DNA of 64,000 nt from Macrolepiota albuminosa (GCA_027475525.1 JAMWFC010000079.1:186001-250000); one strand, 5' to 3'; shown: positions 20,996-33,229, numbered from the stretch's first letter. Notes: generated by a model from the letters alone, not told the origin. Numbers and translations are program-made.

Positions 20996-23595
20996 ATTTT
21001 GAGGACAATCTTGGAGTTTGTTTCTTCTTCCTGACTTATTTTTCTTGTATCCTCACCAAACTCAGAGTTCCACTAACAGTTTCTCCTTCAAGTGAATGCT
21101 TAGTGATAGTAGGAGAAATCTGATCTTATATTTTTTTGCTATTTTAATCATGTTTCTTGTTGAGACAGGGAGGCAGTCTTCTCTTATTCTTGTATCAACT
21201 ACTACATCCTGTAGAAAAATGTTCCTGATTATATCAGTATTCATTTTAAATTTCTTTGATAGCTTTATTTCGATGATTTTATTGGTTACATGTATTCACC
21301 TGTGACGCTTATTATTGTGCCTCAGATATTTTTGTATCTTCATAATCTTGATTGCTTCATTTTTTATTTGTACATGAAGGACTTTATAGTCTTCTTCTCC
21401 ATAGATTTGTTTTAGTATGTTCAGATCTATTGTGAATTTTGATTTTAAATTTCACATGAAGTTTTTTATTATCTTTTTTAGAATATCTTTTACTTCTTTT
21501 GGCATTTTTTGAATCCTGGCTTAATACTGGGTCCTATCTCTGATGACCATACCTACAATTAGCCTCCAGCCTTCCATTGTCAGATTTTCTTTATTCTATC
21601 TTTTTAAATATTTTGCCACTGCTTCTATAATTGGCATCCATATACTCAGAATGTTGATGTCATTACTAATAAAGGCCCCAAGAAGGTGTGTTGCTTTATT
21701 GTTCTTAGCTATTTTAATTTTAGATGGTATGCAGAGGTAAAGTGGCATTGTTTTTCTGGTTTCTACCACTGATTTCCTAAATTCAAAAGACCTGATTAAG
21801 ACTATTATGATTTTTGATATATTGAAATTTGTGCCTGATGCTTTATATCACTTGTTCAGTATATCTTCCAGAACTTGGAAATTATTGTTTTTTGCTAGAT
21901 ATACTGTAGTATCATCCATTGGTTGCAATAAGGCATTCAATATCATTTTCTAGTAAGAGGCTGGCTAGTCCAAACTCATGCAGCATCTGAGCCAAGAATT
22001 CAATAACAATATTGAAAAGGAGGCAGAATAGGGAGTTATCTTGCCTGACACCTCTTATGACTTGGAAACCTTTGCTTAGTTCTCTATTTAGTATTACTTT
22101 TATCTGTGCATCACTGTACAGTGCTTTGATTGTGTCTATAAAGATTTGCAAGAAGCCAAACTTTTCTAGTGATTTGAATTTGAATAAGATTTTGTAGAGT
22201 ATATAGTCATATGCTTTTTCTTGGTCTAGAAATACTACCACTCCATTTGTTTCTATAAGTTTACACCATTCTATTGTGGAGTGGACTAGCTTAGTCTAGT
22301 TTTCAATTAGCTTCCCAGACATAAAGCCTGCTTAATCACAATGAATTATTAATAGGGCTATCAATTTCAATCTGTTTGTGAGAGCTTTCATAAAAATCTT
22401 ATAATCTGCATTTAGCACTGTGATTGGGCAATAGTTCCTGATATCAGTCTTATCCCCTTTCTTATACAGAGGGCACAACCATCCTTTAGCAAAGTCTGTG
22501 TTCTTCTCCATGCCATACATTTGTATGTCATTAACAACTATTGTTAGAGCTTTGACTACATTAAACCCAGTGATGTTGTTCTCTTGTTTATTTAAGTATC
22601 TGCCAGCAAGCTCCTTCCACAGTTTGAGCACAATACCATCAAGACTACCACTGTTCTATTTTTCAGTTCCTTGATTGCTTTACCAATCTCTGCTTTTGAC
22701 ACCATTTTATTAATATTTGATCTTTGCATTGGTATAATGGTTGTGCTAATATAAGATAGTACTTCTTCTATGCCCTTCTTGTATATGCCTCTGTCTGTTA
22801 ATTTTTTCCTGCTTTAGATATAATTGTGGTGATTCCTCACTATTTCAGGCCATTTTAGCAGATCTTCTTTTTAATTTTGCCTCATTTGGATATGGTTTAT
22901 GCAATGCAGTTATCATGTCCCTTGTCTTATTTTCTCTGTTCATGTTAATCTATAGTTTGGTGAGGATTTTTCCATTGAGAAAGTAGCTCATTGCAGCTAT
23001 ATCTCAGGCTCTGGCAAATTTTATCACTTCAAAATTCTTGATTCTTTTATCATATATTGCCACTTCTTCTCTTTTTGTGGTTTTGTCAAGATCATGATCA
23101 TTTAGAACTTTGGATCTATCTTTTCTGAGTGCATAGATCTTCTTCTGGATCTTTTGTTTCAGGGCCTTTGAGTGTTGTCTTATTTTCCTCAGCATGTCTT
23201 TTTTGAAGTCTCTGTGGGTCAAAAGCTTCACTCTGGTTTTATACTCTATTTTTGAGAGTCTTTAGATAAGTCATGCCCATTTTCTCCATTTCCTCCATCA
23301 GATTGGTTGATAGAGAGTTGAAGATAAACAAGGAAAACCATTCTAGATACTATCTTACTAAGCTTACTCTATATAATAAACAGGCTGTTATTTGACAAAT
23401 TTCAACTAAGAGACTTAATACAGCTGTCCAGGCCATCAGTTTTACTAACAACATCATTTTCAACCCTGTTTCTCCTCAGACTATCTAAAATGTGCTGAAG
23501 AATGAGGGGTATTGGTTTGCTATAAAGAGGAAAGTTCCAATGCTTAAAGCTATATATTAGCAACCATAACTTAAATAGGCTTGGAAGCATTAGAA
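20996..23595 (-). pseudogene. Old LINE (non-LTR) fragment, reverse transcriptase and C-terminal region
   Basis: Minus strand. A linker KQKIQKKIYALRKDRSKVL (23230-23004) leads into RT motifs GWLCPLYKKGDKTDIRNYCP (about 22490-22400), FLDQEKAYDYILYK (about 22240-22190), ELSKGFQVIRGVRQDNSLFC (about 22080-22030), then a C-terminal block NIFLQDVVVDTRIREDCLP (21244-21170). The endonuclease that should lie upstream is missing; the younger LINE ends right there at about 23.6 kb. Low CpG and many stops. Confidence 0.75.
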
Positions 23596-23820
23596 CCAGA
23601 CTGTAGAGTACTGGAAAAGGGTGTTACTATTTTACTATTAGATATCTACCTACGCTAACATGTAGCTATAATCACGTCTGTTACAACGGATCACGGTAGA
23701 CCTAGCCGGGCTAAATAAGACTTCTAACTACTTAAAGGGCAAGTGGGGTAGCATCAAAACCCCAGGGGGAAAGCTTGCCACCACTGTGATCGAAATACAC
23801 TTCGCTGCGCACTTGGTATA

Positions 23821-24833
23821 CTAACAAGAGATCGATGCCTCCCTCGCCACCAGGCGCTGTGCCTGTCCCCATATACGCCCGGTCAAGCGGATTGAGTGTG
23901 TGTGCCACGATGACGCGATAAAGTGGGCTCGCCGTCTAAGGTCCAATGGAAGACTGACCAGACCGCCCTCCCGGAGTATTGCCAAAGTATCTGGTACCCA
24001 CCCTAAAAAGAAAGCGGAATAGTGCAGAGGCCACACAAGCGGGTTATCCCGGAATAAAGACTTAGCGGCGTTTAGCAGCCTCGCTGCGACCTCATGTGTT
24101 ATCAACCCCTTCTCAACCATGTCCTGACCCGCGTCGGAGGTAAGTTGTACCACCGCTTTGAGCGCATCCTGCCTGTAGGGTTCAAAGTGAGGGCATTCGA
24201 CGAAGATGTGGTGCTCATCCTCAATTGCTCCTGAGCAGGCGAACCGGCACTGGTCCAACGCCGCTTTCCCTTGGGAGTGCAAACGAAGAGCCGTAGGGAG
24301 TTGGCCCGATCGAGCGTACAGTTGGACCACTGCTGAGAAGCACGATATCGAGCGTAAGTAGAGGTACTCAGGAGGGGCCATGAGGTCGTAGACGAGGCGC
24401 CTTAGACGTAGTCCTGGACTGAATTCCGAGACCTGTGCTGTGTTAGCTGCATATAATTGATCAACAAAGCTCCTGATGTTCGATTCAATCTATCCATCTG
24501 CGTTGCTGTAAAAGGTGTAAGGGTCCATATAAAAGGAGGGAACTGGGGCATAGGGAGTGTCTCTGCCAGTCTGGGCCTGAACCGCTAGACGGTCTGCTTC
24601 GTGGTTTAGGAGAGATGGCAGTGATGATATCTCCGCGTGACCTTGAGTGTAACGAATTTCGGCTTGTTTGTCCGAGAGTAGATGGAGGATCCAGCGGTAG
24701 TACGATCGGCCGTTCATATGCCTCAAGCGTGCCCCTATATTCGCGTCAGTGAGACTGTCCTCGATTAGCCTAACAGAGTTAAGATGGTCAGTATGTATAA
24801 CGTCGTCGTTTTTGCCCCCTTCGCCAGTTAGTA
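23821..24833 (-). pseudogene. LINE RNase H and cysteine-rich C-terminus
   Basis: Continues the LINE polyprotein after a one-base frame change near 24832 (GCTGGCTAGTA, where GCTGGCCTAGTA would keep frame). The RNase H carboxylates can all be found: SDGSML and LQGELIGL just before the shift (about 25000-24840), HTDHLNSVRLIED (about 24790) and LLNHEADRLA (about 24600). A TAG at about 24490 interrupts. The C-terminus has a CRFACSGAIEDEHHIFVECP zinc-finger-like block (about 24250-24190), common after RNase H in such LINEs. Confidence 0.7.
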
Positions 24834-27800
24834 CTAGCCAGCGATGAGGCCTATTAGTTCACCCTGTAAAATGGAGATGTTGCGCCCAGATAGTTTAAGA
24901 ACCACTGTTCTTGCTCCAGTGACCGTGGCGGTTACCAATTTGCAGTCCAGCACACCCGCTGACGGAGGAAGCATGGAGCCGTCCGAACCCCACTGGCCCG
25001 TTCCAATAGCCTCAGTTGTAGGAGGGACTGGGCCTAAGTCCGCCGCGGAGGAGATAAGCATTTCAGCCTGGATTCTCCTCCGATCGTGAGATGTGATGAG
25101 TTCCGGTTGACCGTCATATAACATTCCAATCTGGACTTGCTCGAACGTCTTCCGCAGTGTTTCCCAGTTGTTCCGTTGGGCACTGGACCATTTACCACAG
25201 GGCAACTGTACCATCTTGAAAAAGGTCTGGTTATCCTCGTTAACCGACCACCCTCCAATGTCGACTAGTCGTAGGAATCCCATTGCCCGGACTGAGCGAA
25301 GAGTGTGGCCATTTGGGAGATGGTCCGCCGAGAGATAGTGCTTGGAGAGGGTGATCGCATGCGATATGGAGCATTCACCTGCCAACAAATGACTTTGATC
25401 AGTCATCCTTATAGATAACTCCAACTTAGCTAGATGGTCCTGCGCAATGATCCACGCTGAGGGTATTAGCCCCATATGATGGGAGAAAAAACGGTCCAGA
25501 CCGTTTCTATCTAATGGGTAGCAGCAGTGGTTAATTTGACAGGTCCAGTCAGCCATGGTGATGTGAGCCATCGCACGGTATGCTAAGATGTGGTGGTTAA
25601 GATCTTGTGCGATCCCATCTATGGCGATGCCTGCGTTAATGCGGGCAATTGATGGGAAATCAAATCCCCCAAGGTCCAACGGCATAGTAGCAATCTGCGA
25701 CGACGGACAGAATGGGAAACCCAGGATTTCGTGGACTCTCTGCATGAGGCGTTGGTCCAGTTTGACCGCGTCCAAATGACGGATCGGTTGGAGGAATAAC
25801 AGGGCACAGCACCGTGATATGATGTTTTGGGAGACTATCTTACGGATTAGTGTGAAGGGCGTTCGCATTGAGAAGCTAGGGAACACAAATGAGTCAATGA
25901 CATTTAGTAATTCTACGTACCTTGTTTTCGGGTCGTCGACCTGAGTTTGAAGGAAGCTGAACTCATCTGCCAATACGGGGACTTCATGTTCCGAGATGGT
26001 CCATGGGTCTGTACCCGGGTTATTGGTAATGGATGGGAATTTTAATGTCTCGGGTAGGGGTTCCATGCTGTTCAGAACGTGCGCCGACATTTTTTCCCAG
26101 GATGTTAGCCAGCCGTACATGAATTGAAAGCGCTCCATCTCGAGGGTGAACTGGCGCAGGGCTTGATGGGACTTCGCAACTAAGAAGCTGTCGTTAGTAG
26201 CCTCGGTCATGGATAGTGTTAGGGAGTACGAATCATTGGGTAGATGTGGATCAGCGGACAGACTAGAGGTACTTCTTATTACTACAGCATCTTTGTCCTT
26301 AGCCGCAATATCGTCGAGATACCTATGCCCCAAGCTAGTCGTGATTGTAGCTTTGAAAGGTGACATTGGGCTGCCCTGTTTGGTCACACCATCTACGATG
26401 ATCGGCTCTGCTATACCAAAGGCTGTTCGGGGGAAACACCTCGTCCCTGTCTGCGCTGCATGGTCTAAGTCGCAAATCGAAGAGGGGAGGCCGTACGCTC
26501 GGCAAGCGTCATAAAAACCTGTGGGGAAGAGATAGTCAAAACCTTTTATTTGATCCCTTTTTAGAAGATACAGAGGGGTTTTAGTGCGTTTACTCCAAGT
26601 TTTGAAACCACTGAGGAGGCTCATGAGGTCCCGGGTTTGTACTCCAGGTTGCGTCGCGACTTGCGTTTCTGGGATGATACCCATTCGAGCTGCATACGGG
26701 GATAGCTTAAAGTTGAGCCAGGTCATGGGCGAATTAGCTAGAAAGTTAGAAATATTGAGTCCTCTCCAGTTCAACAGGTCTGTTTGAACGCCACGCTTGT
26801 GAAAGTAGGTCAGATGAGTGTCCTTGAGGTTTCCAGGGAAACGAGCATTGAGGACCACGTAATTGTGAAGATCTAGCACCAACTGTAAGGCTCTGTCCGA
26901 TAAGTTCTTGACGCACCATTTTTCCCAGCCATCGGGGCCTGGGGAGGGCCTTGGGTTGCCTTTCCGGAGCATCGCCCAAAAGTCCGCCAGCGTAGCAGCG
27001 ACCGGCCATACAAATGGGTCCTTGGACACTTTATCCCGCACTTCCAGAACGGAAGGGGTGCTCATCCATGGTTTGGGCTTATCGGGAGGGGGGGACCGTT
27101 TGTACAAGTCTGAAAAATATTGCCTTGTTAGTTGAACTACCGTGGCTGGGTCAGTTTCAATCAGCCCGTTGTGGCTAGGGGAGTTAAGGGCAGTAGGGAG
27201 AGGAATGAAGGCCGCCGAGCCGCCCAAAAGTTTCTTAGTGGAGCCGCCCATCAGTGCGGACAGTATCCTACCCCGGTCGTAATGGCAGGCCTGCTCGTTC
27301 ACCATTGACTTCTTAGCGGCGAATAGCTCTCGGTGGAGAGCGCGCCTTATGGTCACCAGGTGCTCTGTCAAGGAGGTGGCTGTCTTGGGTTCCTCGGTGT
27401 TGTACTTGCGCAGATGCACCTCGTACGTTCTGTGTGAGGCGTACGAGAATGTGCGGTCACATCCTTTCAAAATTGAGATCGCACCTCCGACACTTCGGAT
27501 TGCTGACACGAGTTCACAAATTCTAGGGGATGTTATGGCCTTCATTGGATTGTGACGGGGCTTTGCGCAACCGAATGTACTGGTGGCAGCTTCATCAATG
27601 ATGGAGGAGAGTTTGTTGTAACGTTTGATGAAGGTGTCGTCGTCAACCACTATGGAATCTAGATTCTCGCTGTCCCTGTCAATCAAGAGGTCAACTGCAC
27701 ATGTGAACAACCTGAATTTGTGCTTATCCGTTTTTAGAGGATACCTGATCCTAGGAGGGGGGAGGGGTCTGTGGGGTTTGTATGGGGTGTTACCAGGTGC

Positions 27801-28610
27801 AGGGGCTCGCCGAGAAATGGGTGGCCTCATGATAATCCGAGCGACTACCGCCCTGTGGTCCGTTCCGGGAATCCAAGTGTGGTCAGTGAAGATTTCAGAA
27901 TCCACGTACGTACTTTTTGAAGTGATAACACGATCTATGATGTTTCCGGTGTCATTCGATCACCAGGCTCTACATGTCCAGTCCATAAACCGGCTGCGAT
28001 CAGGGACTAACTGCCATAAGTCAGTGCCGTCGACGTCAGAGATAAACTTGATCAGGCATCGCCTGGCAAAGGCGTTGTCATGTGCTCTCTCGAATGCAGC
28101 AATCATGGCATTTAAGTCGCCGAAGAGTGACCACGAGGAATTCGTGTGACTTATGAAGTTTGTTAGGGAGGGCCAAAAGTCCCGGGCTAAGTCGTCAGAG
28201 CTGGGATCACAGGGGGCGTATACTGCGAATATATGATGAATGAAGGAGGATTGACGGTCAGATGGGATAACCACGTCCGCAGCAACTACACAACCTCTAA
28301 GAGAAGCATGGGGAAGGGCTACACGGGACACTATTTGAATATCCTTTCGAACCCCCAATAGAATACCCCATTTTCCCCGATGGGACGAGCAAGGTACACT
28401 GTTCTCCTCAAGGATCTCATAATTCGTAAGTTGTAGTTTGGGCCCCGTGTTTGCTCTGGTCTTAGTTTCAGGGAGAGCAAAGAAGAGCGGTGCAATCTTG
28501 GCCAACAACGGGCCTACACATGCTAACTTCATGGGGTTGACCAAGCTGTTTGCATTCAGGGTGCACACACTAATGTGGGATTGGGGGGGCACCGAATACG
28601 CACTCATGTA
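24834..28610 (-). pseudogene. LINE endonuclease and reverse transcriptase
   Basis: Minus strand, same frame as the ORF1-like region. The AP-type endonuclease (28610-27850) shows VCTLNANSLVN, FFALPETKTRAN, WGILLGVRKDI, FAVYAPCDP, LFGDLNAMI and, after an in-frame TGA near 27960, IDRVITS and GTDHRAVVA, covering the usual catalytic blocks. The reverse transcriptase (about 27000-25900) has RGLNISNFLANSPMTWLNFK, LLKRDQIKGFDYLFP (motif A Asp) and VTKQGSPMSPFKATITTSLG. The block read as motif C is ATNDSFL at about 26187-26201, where I expect ATDDS; the first Asp codon reads AAC. That change should kill polymerase activity. Confidence 0.75.
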
Positions 28611-30788
28611 ATCAACAAGAAAGGACAATATCAAGATATAAAGCAGTATACGAGCAACAAACGATAGGGCAAGAGGGCGCGTGCACGGGGTGATACACGG
28701 GGCACAAGAGACAGGTGGGGGGGTTGAGGGTGTGAGAAGAGTATGACTAATGTTCGGAGGTAATGAGCTACTCTCAGGTCGTGACATCTCCTTCAGAGAT
28801 GGGGTGTGTAATTGCGAGCATGTGGTATCAAGAAAGGACAATTGGGGAGATTGCCGAGTGGGCAGTGTATCGGAACAAGAAGACATGGTGCGACAAACAA
28901 GAACTTGAAAATTAGAAAAGGCCGGGAAAGTGGGCGTGGTGTAAGACCATCTACTGGCACGGGCACCCCAGACTCTCCTCCGTTGCATCAACCGACTACC
29001 CGGGTGCGCCCGTTGCATCAACCAACTACCCGGGTGCGCCCTTGAGGCGGACGTGATGACGGTTCCTTGATCAACTTCATTGGGTATGGGTCTGGGGTGA
29101 CAACCGTGCCCGTCAACCACGCGGTTACGAGATTCAAAACAAGATGAGGAACGCACTGGCCCTGAATCCGTGACTTGGAGGGATGATTGGGCAGATAGTG
29201 GCAGGGACGAGCCATCGCCTGTCTTCCTCCTCTTGGATTTAGGGGTTGGGGTGGACGGACCGTCTCTCCTCGGAGGGGGGCTCTTCGGGGCCGTCACGTG
29301 TTGGGACTGAGTGACCGCGTGGAAGAGCCGAGGTACTGGTGACAGCGAAATGCCATGACCTGTGATGGCGGCCATCCGATCTAGCATATTTGTAAGCTCT
29401 GCACGGTTTGAGGCCACCTCGTTGGTCAGGGTATCCAAACTGGCCTGTATCTCAGCCCTCCTGTCGGGCTCCAAGGTGATCATGAGCGCCACGCGGAGGC
29501 TGCTGATTTGTGTTTCTGTGTCGCTGATTTTGGATCTGAGACCAATCTCTTGACTTTGGACAAGGAAGGCTTGCTGAGTGGAGACGATGCGTTGGTCGAG
29601 ATTCATGATCGAATCAAGCATCTTGGCCTGGCTGGCTGCCATGCTCGACTGTTGACTCTGGACAGACTGGACCTCACCCCTTAATTCCCGGACCTCGCGG
29701 GCTAAGGATTGCACTGTGCTAGTGATTTGGTCAGCACTCTTCGACACCTGCTCACCCAACGTGGTCTTGCGCAGCGGGTTTTCGTTGTAATCCCACAGCA
29801 ATCATGGAGCTGAAATCGACGCATCTGGGCACTTCTTCCGGAACAATTCTTCATTGCGGAGGATGGTGCGAGTAGCTTCCTACGTGCTCATAGAGAAGAT
29901 GAATAGGTCAGTGTTAACATCCGTAGATTGGTGTCCAAGAAAAGATCCAGGTGCGGTTTTCCTAGCCCATTCTTCGACAATTGAACCTAACTCATCGTAG
30001 TCCCTTGCACCCGATACTACTAACTCGAAGGCCCTCTCGATAGGGACCTCTTTGAGTGGCTCAATTCGTGCAGAGTACTTCGATACCGTGGTGGGAAACT
30101 TGATGCGGCCTAGAGCCATAAAGGTGTCAGCTTGTTCAGGTAACACAAAACTAATCTGAGGTCCCCCGAAGGAGGCAAACACTGAGGCGACTTGAAAGCC
30201 CATTTTCTCGACGTGATTCCGGATGATGGGCAGGTGTTTGGCGGGGATGCTCGCTCGGTCCTTTACCCCTGGGTAGAGGTCCAGCAGTCTGCATGACATG
30301 CGCTTATCACTCTTCCCTTTCTTACTGGTGCTCCACCGTATCTCCCATTCCGGTTTAAACTCAGCTATGGCCGACCAGATCTCCTCTAACAAGTTGATTC
30401 GAGGCTCAGGGCCAGCTTCACCTTTATTGTACCTAAGTTCGACATAACAGGCAGAGGAGGCGTTTGAGAGGCGGTCGCTGAAGGGTGTCACTGTGATGGG
30501 AACCTTGGCAAAGTATTCGAAGCGGGGGTCCTGACATATGGAGGTTAGTGCGTCCTTGACCAGGGCAACAGGGGTCTCGACCGGGTTGGACGAAACGCAA
30601 CCCCTGATAACTAGTTGATGCCCCTTGGGTAAGAGACCGAGAGTCATAGGAGTCTCGTCACCAGAATCCATTTCGACGTCGGGTGTGGTCGGGCGGAAGC
30701 CTATTTTCAGGGTTCGGGGGGTGAAGGCCGGGACACAAGTCCTCCTAGCTACTGGGGTCGGGGTAGTCGGGGGGTTTGGTTCTGTCAT
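28611..30788 (-). pseudogene. LINE ORF1-like region (RNA-binding-like domain, coiled coil, Pro/Ser-rich linker)
   Basis: Starts MTEPNPPTTPTPVARR at 30788 on the minus strand. A globular region of about 300 residues is followed, after two in-frame stops near 29880 (TAG) and 29808 (TGA), by an obvious coiled coil (VQSLAREVRELRGEVQSVQS) and a basic Ser/Pro-rich stretch with two 32-bp tandem units at about 28978-29041. The stops are separated by clearly coding sequence (TRTILRNEELFRKNCPDASI), so they look like lesions rather than true ends. The frame is the same as the downstream endonuclease. The function (RNP formation) is inferred from position. Confidence 0.65.
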
Positions 30789-30922
30789 GTTAGCACCGTC
30801 AATAAGAATGATGATCAGTCAAAGGGTATAAGGATGGGTGGGAAAGGGGGGTTTGGTTCTGTCATGTTAGCACCGTCAATAAGAATGATGATCAGTCAAA
30901 GGGTATAAGGATGGGTGGGAAA
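30769..30922. repeat. 77-bp tandem duplication at the LINE 5' end
   Basis: TCTGTCATGTTAGCACCG occurs at 30781 and 30858, period exactly 77, with no differences across the unit. It duplicates the ORF1 start codon region. Confidence 0.9.
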
Positions 30923-31362
30923 GGCGGGATAATAAGATCAAGATTGCAGGTATGCGGACAAAGAAAGAGTGGGGAGGACGGGAGAAGAAGAACGTGATAC
31001 AAGTGATACAATCAACAAGAGGATGATAAGGTTTTAGGGTTTTAAGGGTATAAGAGTTTTTAAGGGTTTAAGCTTGCTGGATACGGTATTCTACGTGGGT
31101 AGACAGGCAAGAATGAGAAGTTAGGAGGGGTTCGTGAGTGTAACAAGCGAGGGGACAAGTGGAAGGGTAACAAGCGACGGGACAAATGACAGGGTATCTG
31201 AAAATAGGTTTGACTTTGGGGGTGTCGGGGGTTTTTTTTTTTTTAATAATAAAATGGGGATGAGAGTTCTTTGGTCTCAACAGGGAGGCAGACAGCTGAC
31301 TTGGTAATCAGGGGGAGCACTATAAGGAGCAAAGAGGGGCGGGATGGGGTGGGGTGGTGGTG

Positions 31363-31363
31363 G

Positions 31364-31412
<49 letters not shown>
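31363..31412. repeat. (GTT)n microsatellite
   Basis: About 16-17 perfect GTT/TTG units, at the edge between the LINE 5' flank and the Tc1-like fragment. Confidence 0.95.
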
Positions 31413-31903
31413 AGACAGATAAAACAAAAATCAACAAAATTGGGTCAGATAGAAAGCAGCATGTGTAGAAGCTATGAGGAGAAAGCATTTCAGACTGAAT
31501 AACTATACTTACTATAAAGCATGGAGGAGGAAATAATCTTATAGTATGAGGCTGTATAGGTTGAAATGGAGTAGAAAAGCTGGTAGAGGTAGTGGAAATT
31601 ATAGATGCAGAGCAGTACTGTGAAATTTTGAATGATAGAGCAAAGGAGAGCTTTGAGAAGTTAAAAATGGAGGAGGATGCTAGCTGTTTTCAATAGGACA
31701 ATAATACCAAACACAACTCAAAAAGAGCTGACAAGTGGTTTGAAGACAACAACTTTGATGTCATCTAGTGGCCAGCTCAATCCTCTGATCTCAGCCCTAT
31801 TGAACACAACAACTTTGATGTCATCTAGTGGCCAGCTCAATCCTCTGATCTCAGCCCTATTGAACACCTCTGAGAGTATCTTAAGAAGCAGCTTAGGCAG
31901 TAT
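31413..31903 (+). pseudogene. Tc1/mariner transposase fragment
   Basis: With stops, the plus strand reads KINKIGSDRKQHV, KHGGGNNLIV-GC, NGVEKLVEVVEIIDAEQYCE, FQ-DNNTKHNSKRADKWFED, NNFDVI-WPAQSSDLSPIEHL and LKKQLRQY. These are the C-terminal two thirds of a Tc1-type transposase, including the WPAQSPDLSPIEHLW signature. A 60-bp internal tandem duplication (31746-31805 and 31806-31865) repeats the signature. The N-terminus is lost at the microsatellite, and repeat family A begins at 31904. Confidence 0.85.
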
Positions 31904-32450
31904 TGTCAGAGGACTCCTCATTTCTTCCTTTTTTCACTCCTTATTCCTTCACTCTCCTTTCATTCATTTTCTTATTTCTTTTATCATTCTTTTATTTTGC
32001 TGTTTCTATTCTCTCAACATTATTTGTTAGTACTATTCTCAGCCTTTGAGGTGCTCTGGTTCTTTAGCTATCATTCAGACAAGTGTGGGTCCTTCAGCAC
32101 CACTTTCAGACTGCTTATATAAGCCAGAATTTGCCTTTCTAACTTCCAAAGTCTGGAATTTTCTGGCCTTGTTTGCACAGTTGTATGGTTAGTCAATTTT
32201 TGAGTTTTTAAGATTTTGTTATACTGTACAGTTGTTTTCCATGCTTCAGAAGCCTCAGAAGCATCCAACCTGGCATAGAAAATCCCTAGACTTGTTCTCT
32301 TTGGATCTCCCTCTGCCAGGTAAGTATTTATTATGATATTGTCAGTACATACTCTAATACACTTTGGATCTCCCTCTGCCAGCTGTGTAACTGAGCCACA
32401 GCCTTTAGAGGTTGCTCTTACAAGTATAAAATACCTCCTCATGGTATGCA
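31904..32450. repeat. Repeat family A copy with intron-like insertion
   Basis: Begins TGTCAGAGGACTCCTC at 31904, directly abutting the Tc1 fragment. It holds a TATATAAG (about 32117) and ends near GGTATGCA at 32450 before the 77-bp duplication. The minus-strand frame carries GCGSVTQLAEGDP and AYISSLKVVLKDPHLSE, as in the 17-kb copy. Confidence 0.6.
32320..32382 (+). other. 63-bp intron-like insertion (GTAAGT...CCAG) in repeat family A
   Basis: GTAAGT starts right after CTCTGCCAG and the segment ends CTCTGCCAG. The 21 bp before it (32299-32319) are repeated exactly as its last 21 bp (32362-32382). The copy at 17 kb lacks it; the copy at 37 kb has a diverged version (61 bp, 37346-37406 on the minus strand, GTGAGT...CCAG). 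Confidence 0.6.
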
Positions 32451-32527
32451 CTCTGCCAGCTGTGTAACTGAGCCACAGCCTTTAGAGGTTGCTCTTACAA
32501 GTATAAAATACCTCCTCATGGTATGCA
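32374..32527. repeat. Exact 77-bp tandem duplication
   Basis: 32374-32450 is repeated without change at 32451-32527. Confidence 0.95.
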
Positions 32528-33229
32528 TGAGTTATAAAAGAGGATTGCAAAGGAGTGGGATGAAATACCACCAGAAATATGCCAAGGACTGATAGAAAGC
32601 ATGTTTAGAAGGATTTAAGCAGTTATTAAAGCAAATGGAGGATATATAAAGTACTAGATATTAAAATTAGAGATGCTCAAAAATGTAGACAATTGTAAGC
32701 TAAATTTATTTTTTTTTCTTGGCCAACAACACTCTTCAGAGCATAGATATCAAAAAGTCTGGCTTCAAGAGGGCAATATTGTCATTGTGACTAGTTTCTG
32801 AACTTTGGTTAACCTGCCTAGAAAGTATATCTGGCTTGCCTATACTCTGTTCTAGTTTATAATATAGTGAAAAGTTAAAGTTGGCCAGATATAAAAACTA
32901 TTGAGCCTATTGACAGTTGAGCTTCTTGGCTATTTAAAAATACTCTAGATTCCTGTAATTAGTCCACACCTTGAACTTATGCCTAGCATCTTCAAGAAAA
33001 TGTCACCACTTCCAGCATCTCTTTGTCATGGATCTCTGTAGTAAATTATGCTATGTAGATCTTGTTTACATAGCAGTAGTTATTTTTAATTAGTTTTATA
33101 TTATTATATCATATTTTAATATCTTTTATAGTATATGTGATGACATCTGGAAAATGATGTGATTAGTTAGTTCTGACTAAGGATAATAAGAATTGTCTTT
33201 TTGATTTGTTTTTAGTAGATGTGTGTATA
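32528..33229. other. AT-rich decayed DNA
   Basis: No supported gene. Very low CpG. Confidence 0.4.

Larger units (their letters stand above)
23640..31240 (-). mobile_element. Young, nearly complete LINE on the minus strand
   Basis: Order in the minus direction: 5' region (31240-30789), ORF1-like domain, coiled coil, AP endonuclease, reverse transcriptase, RNase H, cysteine-rich C-terminus, short AT-rich 3' end (AATAGTAAAATAGTAA). Base composition is CpG-containing, in sharp contrast to the CpG-poor DNA on both sides. 5' and 3' ends are approximate; no target-site duplication was identified. Confidence 0.8.

Noticed and set aside
24844..28149. Plus-strand open frames of 60-170 codons opposite the LINE
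   Set aside because: They are the complement of the LINE coding region and carry no motif of their own.
28951..29041. CRISPR-like short repeats
   Set aside because: Only two 32-bp tandem units inside LINE coding sequence; eukaryotic context, no array.
31243..31488. Poly-asparagine protein
   Set aside because: It is the translation of the (GTT)n microsatellite on the minus strand.
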